Below are positions 1 through 4,997 of a DNA stretch of 5,002 nucleotides, piece by piece (within the stretch, counting starts at the first letter, position 1; each line of letters starts with the position of its first letter). A program made the position numbers and the translations under genes. Origin of the DNA: Streptomyces violaceus (GTDB taxonomy: Bacteria; Actinomycetota; Actinomycetes; Streptomycetales; Streptomycetaceae); contig KL569100.1 in NCBI GenBank assembly GCA_000715635.1, positions 143,687-148,688 of the forward strand, read 5' to 3'. The notes under the pieces were generated by a model. The model worked only from the letters and a program-made list of their open reading frames with translations, ran no database searches and was not told where the DNA came from.

Positions 1-285
1 GGCGAGGACCCTTTTGGACGGTACGAGCCGCGGCTCCTGGAAAACAATGGTGCGGGCCTCTGGAACGATGAGTTCTCCTGCGTCGGCGCCGTCGAGCGCA
101 CCGAGGATGCGGAGGAGCGTGGTCTTACCGCTGCCGCTCGCGCCGAGCAGCGCCACGAACTCGCCGAGGCGGATTGTGAGGTCGAGCCCGTTGAGCACGG
201 GCCGGTCGCCGAAGACACGGTGCAGGCCCTCAATGTGCACGGCTGTGGTCGTGCGCTTGTTATCCAAGGATGGGGTGGTGGTCAT
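1..285 (-). CDS. ssuB: SsuB-type ABC transporter ATPase, N-terminal part (cut by window edge)
   Basis: This is the cytoplasmic ATPase that would power sulfonate-type import through the permease encoded just before it. Only the first 95 residues are in the window; the gene continues past base 1. The Walker A motif GASGSGKTT is at residues 48-56. The Q-loop follows at about 81-93 ([13 protein letters not shown], Gln83), and this VFQEPRLxPxKRV form is typical of the SsuB/TauB/NrtD group. The Walker B, signature and H-loop motifs lie outside the window. The ATG at 285-283 overlaps the permease stop as ATGA, and AGGGAG (298-293) sits 7 nt upstream, so the start is well supported and translation is probably coupled. 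The family is clear. The substrate (alkanesulfonate, taurine, nitrate or another) is inferred from the receptor and the upstream desulfinase remnant. Confidence 0.93.
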   Translation of the reverse strand, partial: MTTTPSLDNKRTTTAVHIEGLHRVFGDRPVLNGLDLTIRLGEFVALLGASGSGKTTLLRILGALDGADAGELIVPEARTIVFQEPRLVPSKRVLA

Positions 286-1145
286 CGGCCCGCTCCCTGG
301 ACGGTCGGGCGCCAGGGCATGAGTGTGCGTTCCAGCGCACGCACGATTCCGTCGGCGATGAGCCCGAGCAAGCCGTAGATCAGTATCGTCAGGGCCAGGA
401 TGTCGGTGCGGGCGTAACTCTGCGCCTGAGACATCAGGTAGCCGATGCCAGCGGTGGCGTTGATTTCCTCCGCGGCGATCAGGGCGATCACGCTGAGTGT
501 CATCGACAGACGCAGGCCGGCGAGGAGCGAGGGCAGTGCGCCCGGCAGGACCACTTCTCTGACGATGCCAATCCTGCTCATGCCGAAGCTGCCCATGGCC
601 TCGACGAGTTTGGGGTCGGCGCTGCGCACGCCGCTGGAAACCGAGACGTACATGGGGAAGGTGGTGGCGACGGCGATCAAAGAAATTTTCGCGATCTCGT
701 TGATGCCGAACCACACCATGAACAGCGGCACGAGGGACAGGAACGGAATGGCCCGCAGTGTCTGCAGCGAGGAATCCAGGAGTTCGTCGCCGAGCCTGGT
801 GAACCCGGTGATGACACCGAGGGTGATTCCTGCGCTGAGCCCAATGAACAGGCCCCCGCCCGCGCGGCTGAGCGAGGTCGAGAGTGCTTCGGGAAGCTGG
901 CCGTCACTCCACAGCTCGTCGATCGCCTCGAGAACATCGCCCGGTGAGGCGAGCACGTCTGGCGTGAGGAGACCGGTGGCCGATGCTGCCCACCAAGAGA
1001 ACAGCAGGATGACTGGGCCGCCGGAGCGAACGATGAGGGTGCCAGCGCGGGAACGGGCGCGGCGAATTGGCGGCCGCAGGGTGACGAGGTTGCGCGAGGC
1101 GGGCGGGTGCACCGTGGCTTCGCTGTGTCGGCCAGCAGCCGTCAT
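282..1145 (-). CDS. ssuC: SsuC-type ABC transporter permease
   Basis: This is an integral membrane permease of 287 residues, a normal length for the SsuC/TauC family (BPD_transp_1 fold). About six hydrophobic segments can be seen, near residues 42-60, 97-114, 131-148, 151-172, 213-226 and 249-267. The cytoplasmic EAA loop that contacts the ATPase is at about 182-207, beginning [12 protein letters not shown] and ending in [10 protein letters not shown]; Gly188 and the Leu-Pro pair fit the consensus. The N-terminus is a basic, soluble extension of about 40 residues. Both ends overlap their neighbours by 4 bases (ATGA): the start with the receptor-gene stop at 1142-1145, and the stop with the ATPase start at 282-285. 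GGAG (1157-1154) lies 8 nt before the ATG. It is clearly part of one operon with both neighbours. Substrate specificity cannot be read from the permease alone. Confidence 0.95.
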   Translation of the reverse strand: MTAAGRHSEATVHPPASRNLVTLRPPIRRARSRAGTLIVRSGGPVILLFSWWAASATGLLTPDVLASPGDVLEAIDELWSDGQLPEALSTSLSRAGGGLFIGLSAGITLGVITGFTRLGDELLDSSLQTLRAIPFLSLVPLFMVWFGINEIAKISLIAVATTFPMYVSVSSGVRSADPKLVEAMGSFGMSRIGIVREVVLPGALPSLLAGLRLSMTLSVIALIAAEEINATAGIGYLMSQAQSYARTDILALTILIYGLLGLIADGIVRALERTLMPWRPTVQGAGR

Positions 1146-2134
1146 GACAGCTGCTCCACGTCGATGAGGTGGGCACCGATATCGACCGCGGTCTTGGTGA
1201 CTTTCTGGTCGGCGTAGAAACGGGCCACGTCCTTGAACCGTTCGATGTCCGCAGCGGTTATGGGCTCGACCGTGCCGCCCTTTGCGATGATGTCGATTTG
1301 GACGCGCTGTGCCGCGTCGTTCAGTGCCTGCGGGCCAACATTCGTGTTCACATTCAGGTAGGCGGCTGGGTTCTTCTTCTCAGCGATGCTGCCGGCGTGG
1401 AGATAGTCGTAAAGAGCCTTGACAACGCGGGGATGTTGCTGAGCGAAGGCAGTCCGGACAGCTGTGAGGCTGTAGTTGTCTGAGTCAATCTGTCTGCCGG
1501 TCGCGACGAATTTTGCCCTTCCGGTGCCGAGCTCGGTGACCGAATAAGTTGACCAAACTGCCCACGCGTCGACCTTGCCTGTATTGAAAACCGCCGCAGT
1601 CTGGTCGGGGGGCAGATAGACGCGTTTCACCTTTCTGGCCGGGATGTGATTTTCGGCGAGAGCCTTCAAGAGCAGGTACTCGCCGGTGCCGCCCCTGTTC
1701 ACGGCTACCTTCTTGTCGATGAGGTCTTCGACCCTGTCGATGCCGGAATCTTTCTTCGTGAGGATGCCGGCGCCGACCGTGTCGGGGGCCATAGCGGTGA
1801 AGAACTTGAAGCCAGGCTTCTGGGCCAGGGAAGTGATACCGGAGGTGATGGATCCGATGGCGATGTCGAGCTGATTCGCGTTCATCGCCTGGGCGGCGGG
1901 CGCGAAGGGGCCGGCGCTGCCGGTCCACGCCACCGTCGCGTTGACCCTGGCGAGGGCTTTTGCGAGGCTTCCGTCCTTCTTCCCCACAGCGAGTACTCCG
2001 GCGTTGCCGGGGTCAGGGATGCGGACGGTGACCTGGGCGGCCGTCGAGGCGCTGCCCGAGCCGGCCCCCGATATGCCGCACCCGGCGAGCGTGGTGAGGG
2101 CGGCGAGGCCGACGAGAAGTTTCGATTTGCGCAT
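1142..2134 (-). CDS. ssuA: SsuA/NMT1-like substrate-binding lipoprotein of sulfonate-type ABC importer
   Basis: This 330-residue extracytoplasmic receptor should be anchored to the outer face of the membrane by a lipid. A short basic start (MRKSK) and hydrophobic core lead to the lipobox TLAGC, with Cys19 as the predicted lipidated residue, followed by a Gly/Ser-rich linker to about residue 33. The rest is a periplasmic-binding-protein type II fold of the SsuA/TauA/NMT1 kind. Visible landmarks are the first strand (VTVRIPDPGNAGVLAVGKK, 36-53), LDIAIGSI at 89-96, the VNRGGTGEYLLLKAL segment (145-159, where SsuA has KGTSxxYLLxxAL), and VDAWAVWSTY (188-197), typical of sulfonate/taurine receptors. 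AGGAG lies 6 nt before the ATG. It is the first intact gene of the operon. A sulfonate-type ligand is likely on family grounds and because a DszB-like remnant lies directly upstream; nitrate- or pyrimidine-type ligands are not excluded. Confidence 0.9.
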   Translation of the reverse strand: MRKSKLLVGLAALTTLAGCGISGAGSGSASTAAQVTVRIPDPGNAGVLAVGKKDGSLAKALARVNATVAWTGSAGPFAPAAQAMNANQLDIAIGSITSGITSLAQKPGFKFFTAMAPDTVGAGILTKKDSGIDRVEDLIDKKVAVNRGGTGEYLLLKALAENHIPARKVKRVYLPPDQTAAVFNTGKVDAWAVWSTYSVTELGTGRAKFVATGRQIDSDNYSLTAVRTAFAQQHPRVVKALYDYLHAGSIAEKKNPAAYLNVNTNVGPQALNDAAQRVQIDIIAKGGTVEPITAADIERFKDVARFYADQKVTKTAVDIGAHLIDVEQLS

Positions 2135-2140
2135 CGTGGG

Positions 2141-2145
2141 CTCCT
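2141..2145 (-). promoter_or_regulatory. Ribosome binding site of the receptor gene, overlapping an upstream stop codon
   Basis: The minus-strand sequence CTAGGAG contains AGGAG 6 nt before the receptor ATG. The TAG at 2146-2144, within the same bases, is the stop codon of the frameshifted DszB-like reading frame. Before that frame broke, ribosomes ending there would have stopped on the receptor's Shine-Dalgarno site, an arrangement suited to coupled translation. Confidence 0.8.
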
Positions 2146-2339
2146 AGGTAGTTGTGTTGAGCAGGCGGGCACGCCACAGCGGTTCGCGGTCCGTCTGGGC
2201 GTGCACCAAAGAAATGCCAGCTGAGGCGAACTCGGCAGCAATCCAGCCTTGATAGGCAACAATGCTGGTGGCGCTGGGGTATGGGACAACGGGTGAACCA
2301 GATGGTGTCGGGCACACTAGATACGAAGGTATGTGTCAT
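2144..2339 (-). pseudogene. 5' fragment of a DszB-like desulfinase / substrate-binding-like protein, frameshifted
   Basis: From the ATG at 2339-2337 the frame reads MTHTFVSSVPDTIWFTRCPI, then loses sense. Dropping one base from the C4 run on the minus strand (plus-strand GGGG at 2276-2279) restores PSATSIVAYQGWIAAEF, then SAGISLVHAQTDREPLW and a TAG at 2146-2144, about 64 residues in all. The pattern D-T-x-x-[YF]-x-x-C-P-[IV]-P, then a Gly-hydrophobic segment and A-G-I-x-L, matches my recollection of the start of DszB, the hydroxybiphenyl-sulfinate desulfinase. In DszB, Cys27 of the CPVP motif is the catalytic residue; here the equivalent is Cys18. Related actinobacterial proteins are often annotated as ABC substrate-binding proteins. 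Full-length relatives are about 350 residues, so roughly 80% is missing and the rest is frameshifted. The start has only a weak ribosome site. The frameshift could be a sequencing error, but the truncation could not. Confidence 0.6.
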
Positions 2340-2399
2340 CAAAACATCCCAGAATATCGGGTGAATACTGCAAAAGGGCAGGGCGGGCACAGGCGAGCG

Positions 2400-2534
2400 C
2401 TACGGGCGAGCTGACAGGTGTGCCGACCCTGGACGGTTCCTGCTCAGGTGATGAAGTCGGTGCACGATTCTTAATAGGCCGCTACAGGCGCCCATAAAGT
2501 CGATGTCGTGACGTTGAGTGGACACGATAGGCAT
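2400..2534 (-). promoter_or_regulatory. Possible degenerate sulfur-operon leader peptide
   Basis: A 44-codon reading frame starts at ATG 2534-2532 and ends at TAG 2402-2400, 60 nt before the DszB-like remnant. Its residues 6-22 read TQRHDIDFMGACSGLLR. Short leader peptides before sulfur-assimilation genes in actinobacteria typically carry a core like RRHIDF-x-R-x-x-SALC, thought to sense cysteine supply by attenuation. The match needs one inserted residue (the Asp after His), has one Cys instead of two, and runs longer than the usual 25-30 residues. No Shine-Dalgarno site precedes the ATG. A GGCACA/TGTGCC inverted repeat (2386-2391 and 2419-2424) overlaps its end. It could be a decayed leader or a chance match; position and order favour the former, weakly. 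Confidence 0.3.
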
Positions 2535-2891
2535 CAGCGAGACGAAGGTAACCAGAGGCACCGCAATGCCTGGCCTATGCAGCAGTTCGACGGCACGTCA
2601 TGACACTGACCCTTCAATGGCGTACCAGGTGGCATACCTGATGCGATGACGTCAGCGTGCCATGCACCTATCGGAATCGCCAACCAGCGTCCCGCAATGT
2701 GGGAGCGACCGTGAACGGCGTATTACAGGTAGGCAGTCCTAAATTTGAATGCAGATCTCACGGGCAACGCAGTGGTTTAGGCAGAGGATTGTTTCGCGTT
2801 TCCACATGCTCTGTTCGGAGTGGTTCGAGGTGGAGACGTGTGCGGGCATCACGACGTAGGCGGGGGGGCGATGAGAAGAAGGGCGGTGTTC
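2535..2891. other. Non-coding stretch without a recognisable gene
   Basis: No reading frame here has a ribosome binding site, family resemblance or high-GC third-position bias. The stretch is visibly poorer in GC than the flanking genes. It contains several short perfect palindromes and inverted repeats: GTCATGAC (2597-2604), CAGGT-GGCAT-ACCTG (2626-2640) and TGACGTCA (2647-2654). Any promoter for the minus-strand operon would have to lie here or just below, but I could not find a convincing -35/-10 pair. Confidence 0.5.
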
Positions 2892-2987
2892 TCCTGCCGG
2901 TTTTCCGGCGCATGAGGCGATCAGAGCTGTGTTGCTGAGGTCGGACAGTGCCTCGCGCAGCTCGGGATTGTTGCCGGGGACGTCGCT
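2892..2987 (-). pseudogene. Possible IS110-type transposase remnant
   Basis: In one minus-strand frame this stretch reads NNPELREALSDLSNTALIAS followed by CAGKPAG. The spacing LRxxLxxLSxxALIxxCAxxxPG resembles the linker region of IS110-family transposases between the N-terminal DEDD domain and the C-terminal domain, where forms like APxxLRxxLxxLSxxxLIxxCAxLRPG are common. Codons here are G/C-rich at third positions, unlike the bases further downstream. Nothing recognisable as transposase continues on either side: upstream is the terminator hairpin of the SUMF1-type gene, and downstream the frame degrades. Only about 30 residues support this, so it may instead be a fragment of some unrelated helical protein. 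Confidence 0.3.
2896..2909. repeat. Small perfect inverted repeat GCCGG-TTTT-CCGGC
   Basis: This is a 5-bp stem with a 4-nt loop inside the possible transposase remnant. It lacks a following T-run on either strand, so it is not a convincing terminator. Confidence 0.4.
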
Positions 2988-3001
2988 GCCACGTCGCTCG
3001 G

Positions 3002-3058
3002 CCGGCGGCACCGGGTGAGGGGCAGGGCGTCGTGCCCTGTGTCACCTGGTGCCGCCGG
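3002..3058 (-). terminator. Long stem-loop, probable terminator of the SUMF1-type gene
   Basis: The outer arms CCGGCGGCACC (3002-3012) and GGTGCCGCCGG (3048-3058) are perfectly complementary. The next six positions pair as well (3013-3018 with 3042-3047), five by Watson-Crick pairing; the sixth is G-T in the plus strand and A-C in the minus strand. After a small internal loop, a second perfect stem CAGGGC/GCCCTG (3023-3028 and 3034-3039) closes on GTCGT. The structure begins 12 nt after the stop codon at 3071. There is no U-tract on the minus strand, but actinobacterial terminators often lack one. No gene lies to its left on the plus strand, so it most probably serves the SUMF1-type gene. Confidence 0.75.
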
Positions 3059-3070
3059 TAAACGGTTCTC

Positions 3071-4456
3071 TCAGAGTTCGCGGACGAGCCGGAAGCCGAA
3101 CATGTTGGTCCGGGTCTCCGAGGAGAGGTAGCCGCTGCGGTAGGCGATGCGCAGGTTTTGCGGCTGGTAGGCCCAGGCGCCCCCGCGCAGTACGACGAAC
3201 GGTGCCTCGCCCTGTCGTACGGATGCGTCGGCTGTGGCTCCGGCCTGGCTGTCGATCCACGTGTCGGCCACGAATTCGCGGGCGTTGCCAGTGATGTCGT
3301 ACAGGCCGAAGGCGTTGGGCTTGAAAGAGCCGACCGGGGCGGTGTACTCGAAGCCGTCGTGGACGTTCTCCACGTGGGCCCATTCGCCGCTGCCGATGAT
3401 GGAGAAGCGGTTCGCCGCGTACGCGTCCTCGTCGTAGGTATTGGCGTACTGACCCGCGTCCTCGACGTCATCTCCCCAGAAGAACGGCGTCTGGGCGCCG
3501 CCCCGCGCGGCGTACTCCCACTCGCCCTCAGTGGGCAGCCGGTACTCCTCGCCGGTGCGCTCGGACATCCAGCCGGCGAAGGCCTCGGCGTCGTTCTTCG
3601 TGATGCCGACCACCGGGTCGTCGTCAGTCTGCGGGAACCCCGGGTCCAGGTAGTTCAGGTCCGCCCGGAATTGCAGCAGCGAGTCCTCGTTGGCCAGCCA
3701 GGTGCGCATGCCCTGGGCGGGCTGGTACCCGGTCTCGTTGACGAACTGCTTGAACTGGCCGACGGTGACTTCCGTGCGCCCGACGGCGATCGGCTTGCCG
3801 ACGGTCACCTGCTTCTGGGGGCGTTCGAAGTGGCGGCGCACCGTCGGCACACCGAAGGCTTCCTGCTCCTCCTCGGTGGCGCCCGCGGTGTAGCTGCCGG
3901 GCGGCACGACGACCATCTGCAGAGCATTCTTCTCCCGGACGTCGCTGAAGACGGTGCCCGGTCGGGTGGTCTCGTCTGCGGTAGTGAGGCTGGGATCGGC
4001 AGGGCGAGCGAGCCGGAGGGTGCTGGGCTTGCGCAGGTTCTTCCGGATCTCTCCTGTCTCAGTCCGCCACTCCTTCAGCCCCGCCTGCACATTGGCCACG
4101 GTGTCGAGGACACCAGGCGCGTAGCCGCTTTCCGCGGTCACCCGCACCCAGTAGGCGGCCTCTGAGGCGAGGCGTGCCAGCTGGCTCTTGAAGGTGTCGG
4201 CTTGGGGCACCGCGGCGGGGTGCTCCCTCTGGACGCGGCCGAGGTCTTCCAGGGTCTGGTCGACGGCGGTGTCGACGGCCGGGTAGGTGGCGCCCGCCGA
4301 TCCCTGCCAGGCCAGGGAGTCATGCAACTCGGTCAGTGACGTTTCGAGCGCCTTCACCTGCTCGTTGGCCGTCGCGGCGGACGCATTGACGGTGGTGGCC
4401 AGGGTGCCAAGGCTGAGTGAGACGGCGATTGCGGCGACGACTCGTATGGCTTTCAT
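3071..4456 (-). CDS. Secreted SUMF1/FGE-sulfatase-fold protein lacking FGE catalytic cysteines
   Basis: The protein has 461 residues. A Sec signal peptide (MKAIRVV, then a hydrophobic core to about 22) ends near NASA-A (24-28), so it should be exported. Residues 30-150 look largely helical and match no domain I recognise. Residues 178-461 form an FGE-sulfatase (SUMF1) fold: MVVVPPGSYTAG (181-192), GRTEVTVGQFKQFVNETGY (226-244), YRLPTEGEWEYAARGG (305-320), FFWGDD (325-330), PVGSFKPNAFGLYDITGNAREF (374-395, split here by family landmarks), VVLRGGAWAYQPQNLRIAYR (421-440) and the terminal FGFRLVREL. True FGE has two copper-binding cysteines after the RGG motif; here Tyr430 and Leu435 stand there, and I see no cysteine in the protein. 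Oxidation of sulfatases by the FGE mechanism is therefore unlikely, and its role is unknown. The start at 4456 is chosen for AAGGAA 5 nt upstream and the signal peptide; an in-frame ATG at 4663 has neither. Confidence 0.9.
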   Translation of the reverse strand: MKAIRVVAAIAVSLSLGTLATTVNASAATANEQVKALETSLTELHDSLAWQGSAGATYPAVDTAVDQTLEDLGRVQREHPAAVPQADTFKSQLARLASEAAYWVRVTAESGYAPGVLDTVANVQAGLKEWRTETGEIRKNLRKPSTLRLARPADPSLTTADETTRPGTVFSDVREKNALQMVVVPPGSYTAGATEEEQEAFGVPTVRRHFERPQKQVTVGKPIAVGRTEVTVGQFKQFVNETGYQPAQGMRTWLANEDSLLQFRADLNYLDPGFPQTDDDPVVGITKNDAEAFAGWMSERTGEEYRLPTEGEWEYAARGGAQTPFFWGDDVEDAGQYANTYDEDAYAANRFSIIGSGEWAHVENVHDGFEYTAPVGSFKPNAFGLYDITGNAREFVADTWIDSQAGATADASVRQGEAPFVVLRGGAWAYQPQNLRIAYRSGYLSSETRTNMFGFRLVREL

Positions 4457-4461
4457 GGTGG

Positions 4462-4467
4462 TTCCTT
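4462..4467 (-). promoter_or_regulatory. Ribosome binding site that fixes the start of the SUMF1-type gene
   Basis: AAGGAA lies 5 nt before the ATG at 4456-4454. It favours the 461-residue secreted form over a 530-residue form from the in-frame ATG at 4663, which would bury the signal peptide 69 residues inside the protein. Confidence 0.8.
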
Positions 4468-4697
4468 GCTGTAGTGCGCTGTCCCCCGGCTTGTGAAGAA
4501 CCGGTCGGGGGTGGGGGAGGCCGCGGGCGGGTTCCGCGTCATGGGGAAGGCCGTGGACGACTGAGCGTGCGGCCTGGTGGAGGCTGATCGGTTGGCGGGC
4601 GCCGAAGGTGGTTGCGACTGCGTTGATCAGAGCGAGCCGCACGGCGGATGGCACGGGCGTCATGGCGGTAACGGCGATGGCCCAGTGGCTGGCAGGG
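4468..4697. other. Upstream region of the SUMF1-type gene with an open but unassigned frame
   Basis: The minus-strand frame that continues into the SUMF1-type gene is open from before 4663 to 4457. It reads, in part, AVRLALINAVATTFGARQP and AARSVVHGLPHDAEPARG. The composition could be protein-like, but I recognise no family and see no good ribosome binding site at 4663. It may be the 5' leader of the SUMF1-type gene or another decayed gene end. I found no clear promoter hexamers. Confidence 0.4.
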
Positions 4698-4800
4698 TCA
4701 GGGCTGGCTGGACCCGATGGTGACGCCGGACGGGCCGAGGTCAGCCCGGAAAGGGGCCGGCGCGATGGTTCCGGTCACCTCGACGAAGCCGCCGTGTGCC
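4698..4800 (-). pseudogene. Coding-like gene end of unknown family
   Basis: In the frame ending at TGA 4700-4698, the codons from about 4800 show strong G/C preference at third positions and read HGGFVEVTGTIAPAPFRADL then GPSGVTIGSSQP. This looks like the true C-terminus of a protein, yet upstream of about 4800 the same frame loses this character and a different frame carries the homogentisate-dioxygenase-like start. The likeliest reading is either the tail of an unknown gene joined to another gene's start, or one degraded gene with a frameshift near 4797-4800. No function can be assigned. Confidence 0.3.
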
Positions 4801-4866
4801 GTCCGTGGCGCGCGGGCGGTGGTACCGCTTGGGCGGGATGTCCCCGGTGCGGCGGTATAACGCCAT
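4741..4866 (-). pseudogene. N-terminal fragment of a homogentisate 1,2-dioxygenase-like cupin
   Basis: The frame from ATG 4866-4864 reads MALYRRTGDIPPKRYHRPR then ATDG, and stops at TGA 4743-4741 after 41 codons. One branch of homogentisate 1,2-dioxygenase-like proteins in actinobacteria and bacilli begins M-x-[YF]-[YH]-x-x-x-G-[DE]-[IV]-P-x-K-R-[HY]-T, followed by [DP]DG; the first 23 residues fit this closely. Full-length relatives are about 380 residues and continue with an EELMG-x-EGF motif; here the sequence turns into an arginine-rich non-matching tail (TRRLRRGDRNHRAG). The ribosome site AAGGGAG (4879-4873) with a 6-nt spacer is intact, so the 41-residue peptide may still be translated. 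Codon 3 is TTA, the rare codon read by bldA tRNA in Streptomyces. The intact enzyme opens the homogentisate ring in tyrosine breakdown; this fragment cannot. Confidence 0.55.
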
Positions 4867-4872
4867 GTCTGA

Positions 4873-4879
4873 CTCCCTT
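4873..4879 (-). promoter_or_regulatory. Intact ribosome binding site before the dioxygenase-like fragment
   Basis: AAGGGAG is placed 6 nt before the ATG at 4866. Such a good site before a truncated frame suggests that the gene start was preserved while the body was lost. Confidence 0.65.
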
Positions 4880-4903
4880 GAGCAACAACAGGCCAGGGCT
4901 GGG

Positions 4904-4921
4904 GCGCCGCCACGGCGGCGC
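4904..4921. repeat. Perfect GC-rich inverted repeat (8-bp arms)
   Basis: GCGCCGCC (4904-4911) and GGCGGCGC (4914-4921) are separated by AC. It lies 25 nt upstream of the ribosome site of the dioxygenase-like fragment, where it could be a 5' leader hairpin or the terminator of a gene further right. There is no T-run. Confidence 0.5.
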
Positions 4922-4981
4922 GGTCCCGCCCTCTGCGATCACGAAGCGATCAACCGTGACCGCCCCGCGGCACACTCTTCG

Positions 4982-4997
4982 CCTGCCTCATGGCAGG
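4982..4997. repeat. Perfect inverted repeat at the right edge
   Basis: CCTGCC (4982-4987) and GGCAGG (4992-4997) are separated by TCAT and followed on the plus strand by a run of G to the window edge. It may be part of a terminator of a gene beyond the window; the edge prevents judgement. Confidence 0.35.

Noticed and set aside
270..1167. Long plus-strand frames opposite the permease gene
   Set aside because: Low-complexity, Gly/Glu- or Pro/Ser-rich translations antisense to an obvious permease with an EAA loop and membrane segments.
2013..2390. 125-codon minus-strand frame starting MPALPFCSIHP
   Set aside because: It includes the first 20 or so residues of the DszB-like fragment but runs out of frame after the indel at 2276-2279 and then into the receptor gene in the wrong frame, so it is not a gene as such.
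2341..2400. A promoter with TATTCT (2356-2351, minus strand) as -10
   Set aside because: No -35-like hexamer occurs at 16-18 bases upstream, so the hexamer alone is not sufficient.
2386..2424. GGCACA/TGTGCC inverted repeat as an attenuator
   Set aside because: A 6-bp stem with a loop of about 27 nt is too weak and could easily occur by chance; there is no following U-run.
2739..3011. 90-codon minus-strand frame as an intact small gene
   Set aside because: Its start lies inside the terminator stem, it has no ribosome binding site, and only a central 30 residues look protein-like; treated as a possible transposase remnant instead.
3158..4165. 335-codon plus-strand open frame opposite the SUMF1-type gene
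   Set aside because: It is the antisense shadow of a gene with clear conserved domain motifs; its translation has no recognisable motif and comes from GC-rich third positions on the other strand.
3071..4663. Annotating the SUMF1-type protein as a functional formylglycine-generating enzyme
   Set aside because: Both catalytic cysteine positions after the RGG motif are replaced (Tyr430, Leu435) and the protein appears to contain no cysteine.
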